DNA of 39,158 nucleotides from Rugamonas sp. (GCF_025354735.1 NZ_JANXMI010000284.1:1-39158); one strand, 5' to 3'; counted from the first letter of the stretch, positions 23,322 through 32,101 are shown. A program made the numbers and translations. The notes: generated by a model from the letters alone, not told the origin.

Positions 23322-24596
23322 CTAGGCGCGCATCAGGTTGAAGCCCGGCGCCGTCTGCGCCAGCGCGGGAAAAATCTGCGCCAGCTGCTGGTCGCCGAGG
23401 CGCAAATGGCGCTCCGAAATCTGCGCCAGCACGCTGCGGAAGTCGGTCGTCACGGGCACGTCGCGGCCCTCGTGCAGCTGGCCGTCGCCGACGCCGCGCC
23501 AGTCGCCATAGACCTTGCCGCCGGCGACGCCGCCGCCCAGCACCCACATCACATTGCCGTGGCCATGATCGGTGCCGCGGTTGCCGTTCTCTCGCGCGGT
23601 GCGGCCGAACTCCGACATGACGACGATGGTCGTATCGTCGAACATCGGCCCCAGACGCTGGGCCAGCACGGCCAGCCCCTGCCCCAGCGGCGCCAGGCGG
23701 TTGGCCAGCTGGCCGGTGGCCGCGCCCTGGCTGGCGTGCGTGTCCCAGCCGCCCAGCGCGATGAAGGCCAGCTGGATGTGCGGGTCGTTGCGCATCAGCG
23801 AGGCCAGGCGCGCCGCGTCGTCCGGGAAGCCGTTCGGCAGCGGCGCGCCGCCGTTGGCCGCCACCATCTCCCTGCTCATCGCGCCGCCGTCCATGCCGCC
23901 CGTGCCGCCGGCGCTGGCCGCGTCCATCACTTCCTTGTGCGCGTCCTTGCCGTCCTGGTAGGTGCGGCCGAAGCGCGCGTTGTTGGCGTACAGCGCGTCG
24001 AAGGCGCCGCCGATGGCCGGCTTGTCGAGGATGTTGGCCCTGGTGCCGGCCGCGCCGTTGGCCAGGTTGACGGCCGCCGCGTGGCCCGACAGGATGCGCG
24101 GCATGGTCGGTCCGATGCTGAGCGCGCGCGTCGGCGCCGACGTGCCGGGCAAGCCGGCCAGCAGGCGGTTCATCCAGCCGTCGGCCGTGCCCTTGTTGCC
24201 GGGCGTGGCGGACTCCATGTAATCCTGGGCGTCGAAGTGGGAGCGGGTCGGGTCGGGCGAGCCGCTGGCGTGGACGAAGGCCAGCTTTTGCTGCTGCCAC
24301 AAGGGCATCAGCGGCGCCAGCGCCGGGTGCAGGCCGAAGTAGTTATCCAGCGCCAGCGCGCCGCCGTCCTGCCCCGGCGCGGCCAGCCCGATGGTGGGGC
24401 GCAGGCGCGCGTAATTGGCGTCGCCGACCGGCGCCACCACGTTCAGGCCATCGACGGCGCCGCGCAGCATCACGACAATCAGCTTGTTCTTCGTCGGGTT
24501 GCCGTCGGCGGCGGTGGCGGCCCAGGCCTGGCGGCCCAGCGGTATCATCAGGCCGGCGGCGGCCGCCATCGTGTTGAGGAAGTCTCTGCGTTGCAT
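23322..24596 (-). CDS. DUF1501 protein, Tat-exported
   Basis: A 424-residue DUF1501 protein, distantly related to the alkaline phosphatase/sulfatase fold. The N-terminus MQRRDFLNTMAAAAGLMIPL carries a twin-arginine-type signal. Family segments include LIVVMLRGAVDGLNVVAP, FVHASGSPDPTRSHFDAQDYME, LGGWDTHASQG, VVMSEFGRTARENGNRGTDHGHGNVMWVLGGGV and the terminal ISERHL. The His/Asp-rich DHGHGN motif likely binds metal. It lies 36 bp after the DUF1800 gene on the same strand; the two families are almost always paired in bacteria and are thought to work together in the cell envelope, though the reaction is unknown. A Gly/Ala/Met-rich insert (about 215-245) is probably a surface loop. Confidence 0.93.
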   Translation of the reverse strand: MQRRDFLNTMAAAAGLMIPLGRQAWAATAADGNPTKNKLIVVMLRGAVDGLNVVAPVGDANYARLRPTIGLAAPGQDGGALALDNYFGLHPALAPLMPLWQQQKLAFVHASGSPDPTRSHFDAQDYMESATPGNKGTADGWMNRLLAGLPGTSAPTRALSIGPTMPRILSGHAAAVNLANGAAGTRANILDKPAIGGAFDALYANNARFGRTYQDGKDAHKEVMDAASAGGTGGMDGGAMSREMVAANGGAPLPNGFPDDAARLASLMRNDPHIQLAFIALGGWDTHASQGAATGQLANRLAPLGQGLAVLAQRLGPMFDDTTIVVMSEFGRTARENGNRGTDHGHGNVMWVLGGGVAGGKVYGDWRGVGDGQLHEGRDVPVTTDFRSVLAQISERHLRLGDQQLAQIFPALAQTAPGFNLMRA

Positions 24597-24632
24597 GGCG
24601 TGCTCCGATCGATATGGGTTCGAGTCGTTCGA

Positions 24633-26132
24633 TTAATGCTGCATGAAGTCGGGACTGCCCAGCAGCATCGCCGCCCGCAGTTTCGGCGGGCTGGCGGCCA
24701 CGGTGTCGAGCGTGCCGGCCGAAATCGCGCCGCCCAGCGCCTGCTGCAAGGCGGCCGCATCGAGCTGCGGCGACAGCGCCGTGGCGAAGGCGATGCGGCG
24801 GCTCAGCGCATCGGGATTGAGCCACGCGTCCTGCGTGTTCTTGTAGCCGTCCGGCGTCTGGCAGCCGTACAACGGCATGCCGAGGCGATTCAACACGCCC
24901 ATCAGCGGCTTGATCTCGCCCAGCGGCGCGTTGCTGGCGCGTTCGGCGGAAATCACATATTGATACGGCGTTTTGAACTTGGCGCCGACGGCGGCCGGCG
25001 CCATGAATTCGGGGCTGGCGAACAGGGTGCGCAGCACGGTGCGGATGTCGCCCCGGCTATCGAGGTAGCTGCGCGCCATGCGCTCGACCAGCGCCGGCGG
25101 CGGATTATCCTGCACAAAATACTGGGCCAGCTCGAAGCTCAGATGGTGCGCGGTGGCCGGGTGCATGGCCAGCACGTCGAGCGCGTACTCGCCTTCGGAC
25201 TGGCCGCCGGACGTGACGCGATGGCCCAGCCAGACCTTGTCGCCGCTGTCGTGGCGGGCCGCGTCGAATTCAAACGTCTGGTTGCGGGCGACCAGCTGGC
25301 GGCCGTTGTAGGTCCAGCCGGTCAGCATGCGCGCCAGTTCCGTCACGTCCTTCTGGGTGTAGCCGTTGTCGACGCCCAGCGTGTGCAGCTCCATCAACTC
25401 GCGGGCATAGTTTTCGTTCAAGCCGCTGGCTTTGTTCTTGGGATTTTGCGCCTGCAGGGCGGACTGGCGGCGCGCGCGCGGCGGCTCGTAGCCGTTCGCC
25501 GTCGACAGCCAGTTATCGAGGTAGAACAGCATGGCCGGATGCTTGGCGGTGGCGCCCAGCAGGTCGCGGAAGGAACCCAGCGCGTAGGGCCGGATCGCGT
25601 CGCGCTCGTAGCTGGCCACCAGCGCGCGGTCCAGCCCCTTGCCCTCGAAAACGTTGAAGTGGTTGTACCAGAAATCGACCATCACCTCCTCGAGCTGGCG
25701 CGGGCTGTCGACGGCGCGGGCGATGCGCGCCTCGGCCGCCTGTTCGGCCATGTTGACGACGACGGCGCGGCGCTTGGCCTTGGCGCCGTCGTCTTCATCC
25801 TTGACCATCGCGCGCACCGCCAGGAACTGCATCAGCGACGCGCCGGCCGGCTGCTGCACCGTTTCCAGCGCGTTCAGGCGCTCCGTCAGCGCCGGCGGCA
25901 TGGCGATGGCGTCGGGATTGAGCTGGCTGTCGATGTAGCGCTGCACGCCCATCTGCGCGACGCGTTCGATGTCGCCGGGACGCGGGCCGAACGCGAGGCG
26001 GTTCAGCACGTGGGCGGCGGCCTGCTCGGGCGTCAGCGCGGCGGGAGCGGCGGTCGACGGTTCGGCGGCCAGCGCGGCGCCGCAGGGCAGCAGCGCGGCG
26101 AAAGCGAGGGTGGTCCAGCGCGAGGATTTCAT
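24633..26132 (-). CDS. DUF1800 protein, exported
   Basis: A 499-residue DUF1800 protein. A Sec signal peptide (MKSSRWTTLAFAALLPCGAA, ending ALA) precedes the family core: HVLNRLAFGPRPGDIERVAQMGVQRYIDSQL, VMVDFWYNHFNVFEGKG, AMLFYLDNWLS, GLNENYARELMELHTLGVDNGYTQKDVTELARMLTGW and FASPEFM. The conserved N-x-N-Y-A-R-E-L-x-E-L-H-T-L-G block is diagnostic. The start has AAGAG at a suitable distance. First gene of a two-gene operon with DUF1501; a likely promoter is given upstream. The pair is common in environmental proteobacteria and planctomycetes; its role is unresolved. Confidence 0.93.
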   Translation of the reverse strand: MKSSRWTTLAFAALLPCGAALAAEPSTAAPAALTPEQAAAHVLNRLAFGPRPGDIERVAQMGVQRYIDSQLNPDAIAMPPALTERLNALETVQQPAGASLMQFLAVRAMVKDEDDGAKAKRRAVVVNMAEQAAEARIARAVDSPRQLEEVMVDFWYNHFNVFEGKGLDRALVASYERDAIRPYALGSFRDLLGATAKHPAMLFYLDNWLSTANGYEPPRARRQSALQAQNPKNKASGLNENYARELMELHTLGVDNGYTQKDVTELARMLTGWTYNGRQLVARNQTFEFDAARHDSGDKVWLGHRVTSGGQSEGEYALDVLAMHPATAHHLSFELAQYFVQDNPPPALVERMARSYLDSRGDIRTVLRTLFASPEFMAPAAVGAKFKTPYQYVISAERASNAPLGEIKPLMGVLNRLGMPLYGCQTPDGYKNTQDAWLNPDALSRRIAFATALSPQLDAAALQQALGGAISAGTLDTVAASPPKLRAAMLLGSPDFMQH

Positions 26133-26175
26133 AGGTGGGCTCTTTGCGTTGACGTGACGTTTATGCGAGACTTTC

Positions 26176-26203
26176 TTTATAGCCCAATTGGCGCGCCCGA
26201 CAA
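26176..26203 (-). promoter_or_regulatory. Probable promoter of the DUF1800-DUF1501 operon
   Basis: On the minus strand TTGTCG (26203-26198), a 16-bp spacer and TATAAA (26181-26176) form a plausible sigma-70 promoter 44 bp before the DUF1800 start. Confidence 0.5.
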
Positions 26204-26296
26204 ACGCAGATGGTGTTTCTGATGTAAGAATTTGTGAGCGCGCCGCTACAATAGCGGCAATATGAACATCTGGTCCACATTATTCGGGAGACGAAA

Positions 26297-26761
26297 ATGG
26301 AAGTGCAAGTCATCGACATAGCAGAGGTGCACGTCGCCTATCTGCGCTACAAGGGTCCGTTCGGCGCGGCCATCGGCGCGTTCTGGAGCGAGATTTTCAA
26401 CCCGTGGCGCGCCGCGCACGGGCTTGAACGGCGCGTCACTTATGGCGTGGCGCAGGACGACCCGTGCAGCACGCCGGCGGCCGAGTGCCGCTACGACGCC
26501 TGCGTCGAAGTCGATGCAGATTATGAGGTCAAGCCGCCGGTCAAACTGGCGCAGCTGGCCGGCGGCCGCTACGCCGTCGCCGCGTTCCGGGGCACGGGCG
26601 CCGACATGCCCGCCGCGTGGACCGAATTCTTCGGCAACTGGCTGCCCACCAGCGGCCTGACGCTGGATGGCCGCCCCTGCTTCGAGCGCTACGGCGCCGA
26701 CCACGCGGCCGATCCGCAGACCGGCGCGTTCAGTTGCGAGCTGTGTTTGCCCGTGAAATAA
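26297..26761 (+). CDS. GyrI-like small-molecule-binding protein
   Basis: A 154-residue single-domain protein of the GyrI-like/AraC effector-binding (SOUL-related) fold. Family elements are the opening VIDIAEVHVAYLRYKGPFG, the GVAQDDPCSTPAAECRYDACVEV strand pair, the KLAQLAGGRYAVAAFRGTGADMPAAW segment and the closing CFERYGA...ELCLPVK. It has no DNA-binding domain. Stand-alone GyrI-like proteins bind hydrophobic or cationic ligands and some relieve gyrase-inhibitor toxicity; a few have hydrolase activity on cyclopropanoid toxins. Which applies here is unknown. The ATG is preceded by GGGAG. It is divergent from the DUF1800 operon and ends 20 bp before the converging two-gene pair. Confidence 0.85.
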   Translation: MEVQVIDIAEVHVAYLRYKGPFGAAIGAFWSEIFNPWRAAHGLERRVTYGVAQDDPCSTPAAECRYDACVEVDADYEVKPPVKLAQLAGGRYAVAAFRGTGADMPAAWTEFFGNWLPTSGLTLDGRPCFERYGADHAADPQTGAFSCELCLPVK

Positions 26762-26781
26762 GGGACGACGCCGCGGTGAAC

Positions 26782-27171
26782 CTATGCGTTCAGGTCGAAG
26801 AGCTTGCGCACTTTATCGCTGCGCGTTTCCACCAAATCCAGCAAACGCAGCATCGCCCACCGATCAATGATCGAATCGGTCAGCGTCGTAATCAATTCGC
26901 CGTCATCGAGCACCAGAATTTCTGGTTCCGAGTTTTGACGGGGTGAGATTTGAAAGAGCGGATCGAATAGCGCGTCATCCTCTTTCTTCTCGATGAGCAG
27001 AAGTGTGAAGTGATACTTTCCCCGTGCAAAGTCCGCAGTGAACTGGCGCAGCACCAAATGCGCATTGAGGATGATTTCCGTGTTATCGCGCCGGTTCAAC
27101 TGCCGCCAGTGCAGCGATTTCGATTTCGTTCGTTCGACAATTTCCTCAAAAAGCGCTTCGTATTCATTCAT
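26782..27171 (-). CDS. Unknown 129-residue protein of an AT-richer pair
   Basis: No family recognised. Acidic, soluble, with an N-terminal helix (NEYEALFEEIVERTKSKSL), a central beta-region (AHLVLRQFTADFARGKYHFTLLLIEKK) and a C-terminal part (PEILVLDDGELITTLTDSIIDRWAMLRLLDLVE). The stop of the preceding gene overlaps its ATG (27171-27168), and a strong GGAGG lies 5 bases upstream of the ATG inside that gene, so the two are co-translated. Base composition here is near half G+C by eye, well below the flanking genes, with rarer codons such as TTT, AAA and ATA. This is a sign of recent acquisition. No toxin, nuclease or antitoxin motif was seen. Confidence 0.7.
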   Translation of the reverse strand: MNEYEALFEEIVERTKSKSLHWRQLNRRDNTEIILNAHLVLRQFTADFARGKYHFTLLLIEKKEDDALFDPLFQISPRQNSEPEILVLDDGELITTLTDSIIDRWAMLRLLDLVETRSDKVRKLFDLNA

Positions 27172-27530
27172 AGGTCCTCCGAATACGACAACAAATCATT
27201 GATTGCTTCTCTCAACGCTGCGACATCCCGCGCATCAATAAACCGGTGGATAGCGAGCTTGATACGGCCCTTGGCGCTGAACCGATTCCACGCATGTATT
27301 GGAAGATTTCTCTTTAACGCTTCAAGTTTGACCAGCGAGATCGAAGACAACGGTCCCTTGTTGTTCAGGAAGCGGAGAATTTCATCGGTCAATTGCCGAA
27401 TTCTTTGCTTCCTCCTGAATTTTACGATGTTCGCGCGGATGCTGCGCACATAAATCAGCGACACCAGCGAGACCGCCAATCCGATGATGGAAGCCCATGA
27501 ACTGTAGAGCATCAACTGCGCATCGCTCAT
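27168..27530 (-). CDS. Unknown single-TM protein, 120 residues, AT-richer pair
   Basis: No family recognised. A membrane segment (about residues 8-28, LYSSWASIIGLAVSLVSLIYV) is followed by a strongly basic cytoplasmic stretch (RSIRANIVKFRRKQRIRQL) and an alpha-helical region ending in DVAALREAINDLLSYSEDL. The positive residues after the segment predict an N-out, C-in orientation. GGGAG lies upstream of the ATG. It overlaps the next gene by four bases. Both genes are AT-richer than their surroundings and lie between the GyrI-like gene and the efflux operon. A small membrane protein co-translated with an acidic soluble partner could be a signalling, toxin-immunity or phage-defence pair, but nothing in the sequence decides this. 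Confidence 0.7.
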   Translation of the reverse strand: MSDAQLMLYSSWASIIGLAVSLVSLIYVRSIRANIVKFRRKQRIRQLTDEILRFLNNKGPLSSISLVKLEALKRNLPIHAWNRFSAKGRIKLAIHRFIDARDVAALREAINDLLSYSEDL

Positions 27531-27657
27531 CCCCGTACTCCCGATTCCACCTGGACCCCGCCGGTCGACGACGCAGCAAGATCATGTCGCGCGGAGCGAC
27601 CATTGTGGACCTCGCCGCCACCGTGAGTTTGAGTCAGCTCATAGGCGCGGTTTCAAA

Positions 27658-29265
27658 CTAGTCTTTTTTTTCCGCGTCTTCCGTCCCGCTCCAGCCGCCG
27701 CCCATGGCGCGGTACAGGTCGACCGAGGCGATCAGCATCCGCGCCCGCAGTTGCAAGCGGCCGACGTCGGCGCTGTAGAGCGTGCGCTGGGCGTCGAGCT
27801 CCTCCAGGTAGGAGGCGTAGCCGTTGCGGTAGCGGTTGTGGGCGATGCGCAGGGTCTCGGCGGCGGTGGCGCGGCGGGCGTCGTTTTGCACCGCCTGCTC
27901 GCCCAGGCGGAAGATCGCGGCCAGCCCGTTTTCCGTTTCGGCGTAGGCGCTGCGCACCGTGTTTTCATAGGTGTAGATGGCCTCGTCGCGCTGGGCGGCG
28001 GCGGCGTCGGTCTGGGCCTGCACGCGGCCGCCCTCGAAGATCGGCGCCGACACGGCCGCCGTCAAATGCCACAGCGCCAGCGGCGAGTTGACGAAGTCCT
28101 GGAAGCGGAATGCTTCGATGCCGCCGCCGCCGACCAATTTGAACGAGGGCAGCAACTGGTCGCGCGTGGCCGCGAGGTTGGCGTGGGCCGCCACCACATT
28201 GAGTTCGGCGCGCGCGATGTCGGGCCGGCGCCGCAGCAGGTCCGACGGCAGCCCGGCCGGCACCGGCGGCGGCTGCAAATCGGTCAGCGCGGCGCCGCGC
28301 GCGATCGGCCCGGGATTGCCGCCGGCCAGTATAGCCAGCGCGTTTTCCTGCTCGAAGATGGAGCGTTTCAGCTGCGGCACCAGTTCCGCCGTGGTCTGGT
28401 ATTCGGCCTGCGCCTGCAACCACTCCAGGCGCGAACTGTAGCCGACTTCGAACTGGCGCTGCGCCAGATCGCGCGACTGTTCGCGCAGCTTGAGCGTGGC
28501 CTCGGTCAGCTCCAGCTGCGCATCGAGGCCGCGCAAATTCAGGTAGCCGCTGGCGACGCTGCCGGCGACCGACAGCGCCGCCGCATCCTCGGCTGCCCGC
28601 TCGGCCTGATATTGGGCCCGGGCCGCGCTGGTCTGCGCCGCCAGCCGGCCCCACACATCGAGCTCGTAACTGGCCTGGAACTCGGCCTGGAATACATTGA
28701 TGACCAGCGGCGTGTTGGTGTAATCGAGCGTGCGGGTGCGGGTCGGCTCGGCGTCGGCGCTGACGTTGGGCCGCTGCGCCGCCCTGGCGATCGCCACCCG
28801 CGAGCGGTATTCGATCAGCCGCGCGCGCGCGATGCGCAAGTCGCCGTTGTTGGCCAGCGCCGTCGTCACCAGCGCGCTCAGGGCCGGGTCGCCGAAAGCC
28901 TGCCACCACTGGCGTTCCAGCGCCGGCGCGCCGGGCCCCGCCGCCGCCGGGCCCCGCCATGCGGCCGGCGTGCGCAGCGTCGCCGGCGGCGGTGGCGCCA
29001 CGGTGGCGGCGCATCCGGCCAGCAGCGCGCAGAGCAGCGCTGCCCGTGCCACGCTTGCGAGGCTTGCCACGCGTGCCACACTTGCCAAATCCGCCGCGCT
29101 TGCCGCATTCGCCACCTTTGCCACGCTGACGACGTTCGTCGCATGCGCCGCATCCCTTACACCCGCAGCCCCCGCCGCCGATGCGACCGCGAAGCGCGCC
29201 TTATTCCATATGGCGCGCTTCGCGGCAGCACGGCGCGCGCCGCTGCGCTGGGCCGCCGCTGTCAT
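27658..29265 (-). CDS. NodT/OprM-type outer-membrane efflux lipoprotein with long repeat leader
   Basis: Outer-membrane channel of a tripartite efflux pump. The mature part has the two-fold OEP repeat: WWQAFGDPALSALVTTALANNGDLRIARARL, YELDVWGRL, SGYLNLRGLDAQLELTEATLKLREQS, then RRRPDIARAELNVVAAHANLAATRDQLLPSFKLVGG and APIFEGGRVQAQTDAA. The lipobox LLAGC has its Cys at residue 85 if translation starts at the ATG at 29265, which overlaps the stop of the HlyD gene (ATGA). Normal leaders have about 20 residues; the extra 60 are a basic stretch and a three-residue repeat (SVA, RVA, SLA) encoded by 9-bp units. An internal GTG (for example the VASLASVARAALL or VARAALL positions) may be the working start. 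Last gene of a three-gene operon with HlyD and MFS proteins. Confidence 0.88.
   Translation of the reverse strand: MTAAAQRSGARRAAAKRAIWNKARFAVASAAGAAGVRDAAHATNVVSVAKVANAASAADLASVARVASLASVARAALLCALLAGCAATVAPPPPATLRTPAAWRGPAAAGPGAPALERQWWQAFGDPALSALVTTALANNGDLRIARARLIEYRSRVAIARAAQRPNVSADAEPTRTRTLDYTNTPLVINVFQAEFQASYELDVWGRLAAQTSAARAQYQAERAAEDAAALSVAGSVASGYLNLRGLDAQLELTEATLKLREQSRDLAQRQFEVGYSSRLEWLQAQAEYQTTAELVPQLKRSIFEQENALAILAGGNPGPIARGAALTDLQPPPVPAGLPSDLLRRRPDIARAELNVVAAHANLAATRDQLLPSFKLVGGGGIEAFRFQDFVNSPLALWHLTAAVSAPIFEGGRVQAQTDAAAAQRDEAIYTYENTVRSAYAETENGLAAIFRLGEQAVQNDARRATAAETLRIAHNRYRNGYASYLEELDAQRTLYSADVGRLQLRARMLIASVDLYRAMGGGWSGTEDAEKKD
29047..29154 (-). repeat. 9-bp tandem repeat in the NodT leader
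   Basis: About twelve degenerate 9-bp units close to TGCCACGCT on the plus strand (AGCGTGGCA on the coding strand), best preserved at 29047-29082 and 29119-29127. They encode steps such as SVA, KVA, NAA, DLA, RVA and SLA before the lipobox. Confidence 0.7.
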
Positions 29266-30431
29266 GGCCGCGCCCCCGCCGGCGCCGCGTCGTTCAGCTG
29301 GGCCGAGGTGTCGATGCTGACCTCGACCGACATGCCGGGCCGCAGCCGCCGCGCCTGCGCCTGGCCGGCGTCGATGCGGATGCGCACCGGGATGCGCTGC
29401 GCCACCTTGACGTAATTGCCGGTCGCGTTATCGGGCGGCAGCACGCTGAATTCGGAACCGGTGGCCGGCGAAATGTGTTCGATCTGCCCGGTCAGCGTGG
29501 CGCCGTCGAGCGCGTCGACCTTGAAGGTGACGCCCTGCCCGACCTGCACGTGGTTCATCTGCGTCTCTTTCAGGTTGGCGATCAGCCACAGTTGCGGCGG
29601 CACGATGCCCATCAGCTGCGCGCCGGCGTTGACGTAGGCGCCGAGGCGCACGCTGACCTGGCCGAGCTGGCCGTCCACCGGCGCCGTGATGCGGGTGTTG
29701 TCGAGGTCGACCTTGGTCGCCTTCAGCGCGGCCTGCGCGTTGGCCACCGCCGCTTCCAGCGCGGCCTTGTTGACCACCACCGTCTGCGCCGCTTCCCTGG
29801 CGATATCGACCGAGGCGCGCGCCTGCGCCACCGCCGCCACGGTCTGCGCCCTGGACGCCTTGGACGCGTCCTGCTCGCGCAGCGACAGCGAGCCGTCGGC
29901 CGCCAGCAGATTGACGCGGGCCAGGTCGGCCGTCGTCTTCACGGCCTGGGCCTCGACGTTGGCCAGCGCGGCCTGTTGCAGGGCGACGCTGGCGACGGCG
30001 CTCTTGCGCGACTGTTCCCAGTTGGCCAGCGCGGCCTGCTGCGCCGCCAGCTGGGCGCGCGCCTGGTCGTAGCGCTGCTGGTAGATGCGGTCGTCGATCA
30101 GCACCAGCAAATCGCCCTGCTTGACCTGCTGGAAATCCTGCACCTTGACCGCCACCACATAGCCGGACAGCTGGGTGCCGACGATGGTGACCTGGCCGCG
30201 CACGAGCGCGTTTTCAGTGCTGACGATGGCGCTGCTGAACGGCGGCAGCCGCCACGCGTACAGCACGATCAGCACGCCGACCAGGGCCACCAGGCCGAAG
30301 GCGGCGCTGCTCAGCCAGCGCATGCCGGACGGCGGCGGCTCGGCGGGCGGCGGCACGGGCGCGGCGGACGCCGACGGCGAGACCGGTGGCACGGATGGAG
30401 CGGGTGGAGCGGAAGCGGGTGTCGTAGTCAT
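29262..30431 (-). CDS. HlyD/EmrA-family periplasmic adaptor
   Basis: A 389-residue membrane fusion protein linking an inner-membrane MFS pump to an outer-membrane channel. A Pro/Ser-rich cytoplasmic tail (about 1-38) precedes one TM segment (about 43-62). Then come the lipoyl half-motif (STENALVRGQVTIVGTQLSGYVVAVKVQDFQQVKQGDLLVLID), a long alpha-helical hairpin (about 115-235) and the second lipoyl half (TRITAPVDGQLGQVSVRLGAYVNAG), followed by the beta-barrel domain. The layout is that of EmrA. Its ATG overlaps the MFS stop (ATGA, 30431-30428) and its own stop overlaps the NodT ATG, so the three proteins are co-translated. Confidence 0.93.
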   Translation of the reverse strand: MTTTPASAPPAPSVPPVSPSASAAPVPPPAEPPPSGMRWLSSAAFGLVALVGVLIVLYAWRLPPFSSAIVSTENALVRGQVTIVGTQLSGYVVAVKVQDFQQVKQGDLLVLIDDRIYQQRYDQARAQLAAQQAALANWEQSRKSAVASVALQQAALANVEAQAVKTTADLARVNLLAADGSLSLREQDASKASRAQTVAAVAQARASVDIAREAAQTVVVNKAALEAAVANAQAALKATKVDLDNTRITAPVDGQLGQVSVRLGAYVNAGAQLMGIVPPQLWLIANLKETQMNHVQVGQGVTFKVDALDGATLTGQIEHISPATGSEFSVLPPDNATGNYVKVAQRIPVRIRIDAGQAQARRLRPGMSVEVSIDTSAQLNDAAPAGARP

Positions 30432-32101
30432 CGCGATCCAGAATTAGAAATGGAAACATGGGCCAGGCCGGTTTGCGCGTTGCCGGCCGGCGTGGTGTGG
30501 TGCAGCAGGCCGAGGTCGAGCACATAGCGGATCACCATCCACGCCAGCGTCAGCATGGCCAGCACGAATATCATCAGGAACACGTCGTTATAGGCCAGCA
30601 CATTGGCTTCGCGGGTGGCGGCCGCGCCCAGCGAGGCCAGGCCCTGGGTGTTGCGCAGGGCCGGATCGGCCAGGCGGCCGCCCAGCGCCGCGCCGCCGGC
30701 CTGGACCCGCGCGGCCACTTGCGGGTCCATCAGCGTCAGGTGCTCGACCAGAAAACTCGAGTGGAATTTTTCGCGCACCACCTGGAAGGTGCCGACCAGC
30801 GCCGTGCCGAGCAGGCTGCCGAGGTTTTGCGTCATCGTGAACATCACCGAAAAACTGATCAGGTTGCGTGGCGCCGCGATCACGGCGCCGAAGCCGGACA
30901 CGAAGGTGGGGCCGACAAAGAAGGTGCCGCCGAAGCCGAGCAGGAACTGGCTGACGTACATATTGATGGGCCGCGTCAGATTGGTGGCGTGGCCGTCCAT
31001 CCACGAGCCTATCGCCATCAGCACCAGCGAGAACATCAGCGAGGCCGGGATGCGCGCCGGCGTGATCGTCAGCGCGCTGACCACCAGGCCGGCCACGCTG
31101 CCGACCAGCACCACCACCCACAGCGCCAGCATCTGGTCGTTGTTCAAGCCCAGCGCCTGCAAAAAGCCGACGGTGCCGCTGGCCTCCGACTGCACGATGC
31201 GGATCAGCAGCACCGACAGGAACAGCCGCACCATATTGCCCTTGCCGAGCCAGCGCGTGTTGAGCAGCGGCGCGCTGCGGTTGTGCTCGACCGTCAGCGC
31301 GCCCGCCAGCAGCAGCACGGCGCCGGCCAGGCTGTAGCCCAGCCACGGCGCGTCTAGCCACCAGTCGGTGCGGCCCAGCGCCAGCACGGCCGACAGCAGC
31401 GCCGCGCCGGGCGCGAACAGGGCGAAGGTGAGGAAGTCGAGCGGCGTGAAGGCTTTCAGGCGGTCGCCCGGCGGCAGCTTGAGCAGCAGCACGCAGCCGA
31501 GCGCCGTCAGCGCCATGCCCAGTTCGAAAAAGTACAGGCCGCGCCACTCGCCGATTTCCAGCAGCTCCGACGAGAACAGCCGCGCCAGGGGCAGGGCCAG
31601 CTGCGAAAAGCCGATGCCCAGCACCACGCCCTTGAGCCGGTGCTGGGCCGGGAACGCTTGCAGCGTGTAGTACAGGCCGAGCGCCGTCAGCGCCGCGCCG
31701 GCCATGCCGTTGGTGGCGCGCACGGCGATGGCCGACGCCAGGCCGTGCACGAACAAATGGGCCATGGTGGTGACGGCGTACAGGATCAGGAATAATTCGG
31801 TGTAGAGGCGCAGGCCGAACTGCTGGCGGAATTTGACCAGCAGCAGATTCATCGACACATTGGCCATCACGTAGGCGGCCGGCAGCCACTGGATTTCGGA
31901 CGAGTAGACGCCCAGCGAGCCTTGCAGATAAGGCAGGTTGACGGACACCAGCGCGTTGCCGAGGCCGCCGGTGATGGCGACGATCAGGCCGACGATCAGG
32001 AAGGCGAGCCGGCGCGGCGTCGAATGGGTCGGGTTGGACGGTGATCCCGGCAGCACGGGCTTTTCATGCGGCAGCCATTTTTGTGGAGCGTAAACATCCA
32101 T
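30428..32101 (-). CDS. MFS efflux transporter, DHA2/EmrB-like
   Basis: A transporter of about 557 residues with 14 predicted membrane segments, of the drug:H+ antiporter-2 group. The order of hydrophobic segments starts with RRLAFLIVGLIVAITGGLGNAL and ends with NDVFLMIFVLAMLTLAWMVIRYVL; a large periplasmic loop before the last segment (about 460-525) is usual in EmrB. The conserved acid of motif D1 is not obvious (NALVSVNLPYLQGSLG). The start is unclear: ATG 32101 (MDVYAPQKW) or ATG 32143, neither with a good ribosome-binding site; I prefer the shorter. First gene of the operon with the HlyD and NodT genes. No regulator gene is adjacent, and no firm promoter could be placed in the 180 bp upstream. 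Confidence 0.9.
   Translation of the reverse strand: MDVYAPQKWLPHEKPVLPGSPSNPTHSTPRRLAFLIVGLIVAITGGLGNALVSVNLPYLQGSLGVYSSEIQWLPAAYVMANVSMNLLLVKFRQQFGLRLYTELFLILYAVTTMAHLFVHGLASAIAVRATNGMAGAALTALGLYYTLQAFPAQHRLKGVVLGIGFSQLALPLARLFSSELLEIGEWRGLYFFELGMALTALGCVLLLKLPPGDRLKAFTPLDFLTFALFAPGAALLSAVLALGRTDWWLDAPWLGYSLAGAVLLLAGALTVEHNRSAPLLNTRWLGKGNMVRLFLSVLLIRIVQSEASGTVGFLQALGLNNDQMLALWVVVLVGSVAGLVVSALTITPARIPASLMFSLVLMAIGSWMDGHATNLTRPINMYVSQFLLGFGGTFFVGPTFVSGFGAVIAAPRNLISFSVMFTMTQNLGSLLGTALVGTFQVVREKFHSSFLVEHLTLMDPQVAARVQAGGAALGGRLADPALRNTQGLASLGAAATREANVLAYNDVFLMIFVLAMLTLAWMVIRYVLDLGLLHHTTPAGNAQTGLAHVSISNSGSR

Noticed and set aside
23301..26222. 973-codon plus-strand open frame across DUF1501 and DUF1800
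   Set aside because: Spans two convincing minus-strand genes and their spacer; composition is that of a reverse shadow.
26782..27530. Classic type II toxin-antitoxin pair
   Set aside because: The first protein has a membrane segment and neither matches a known toxin or antitoxin family; kept only as an unknown pair.
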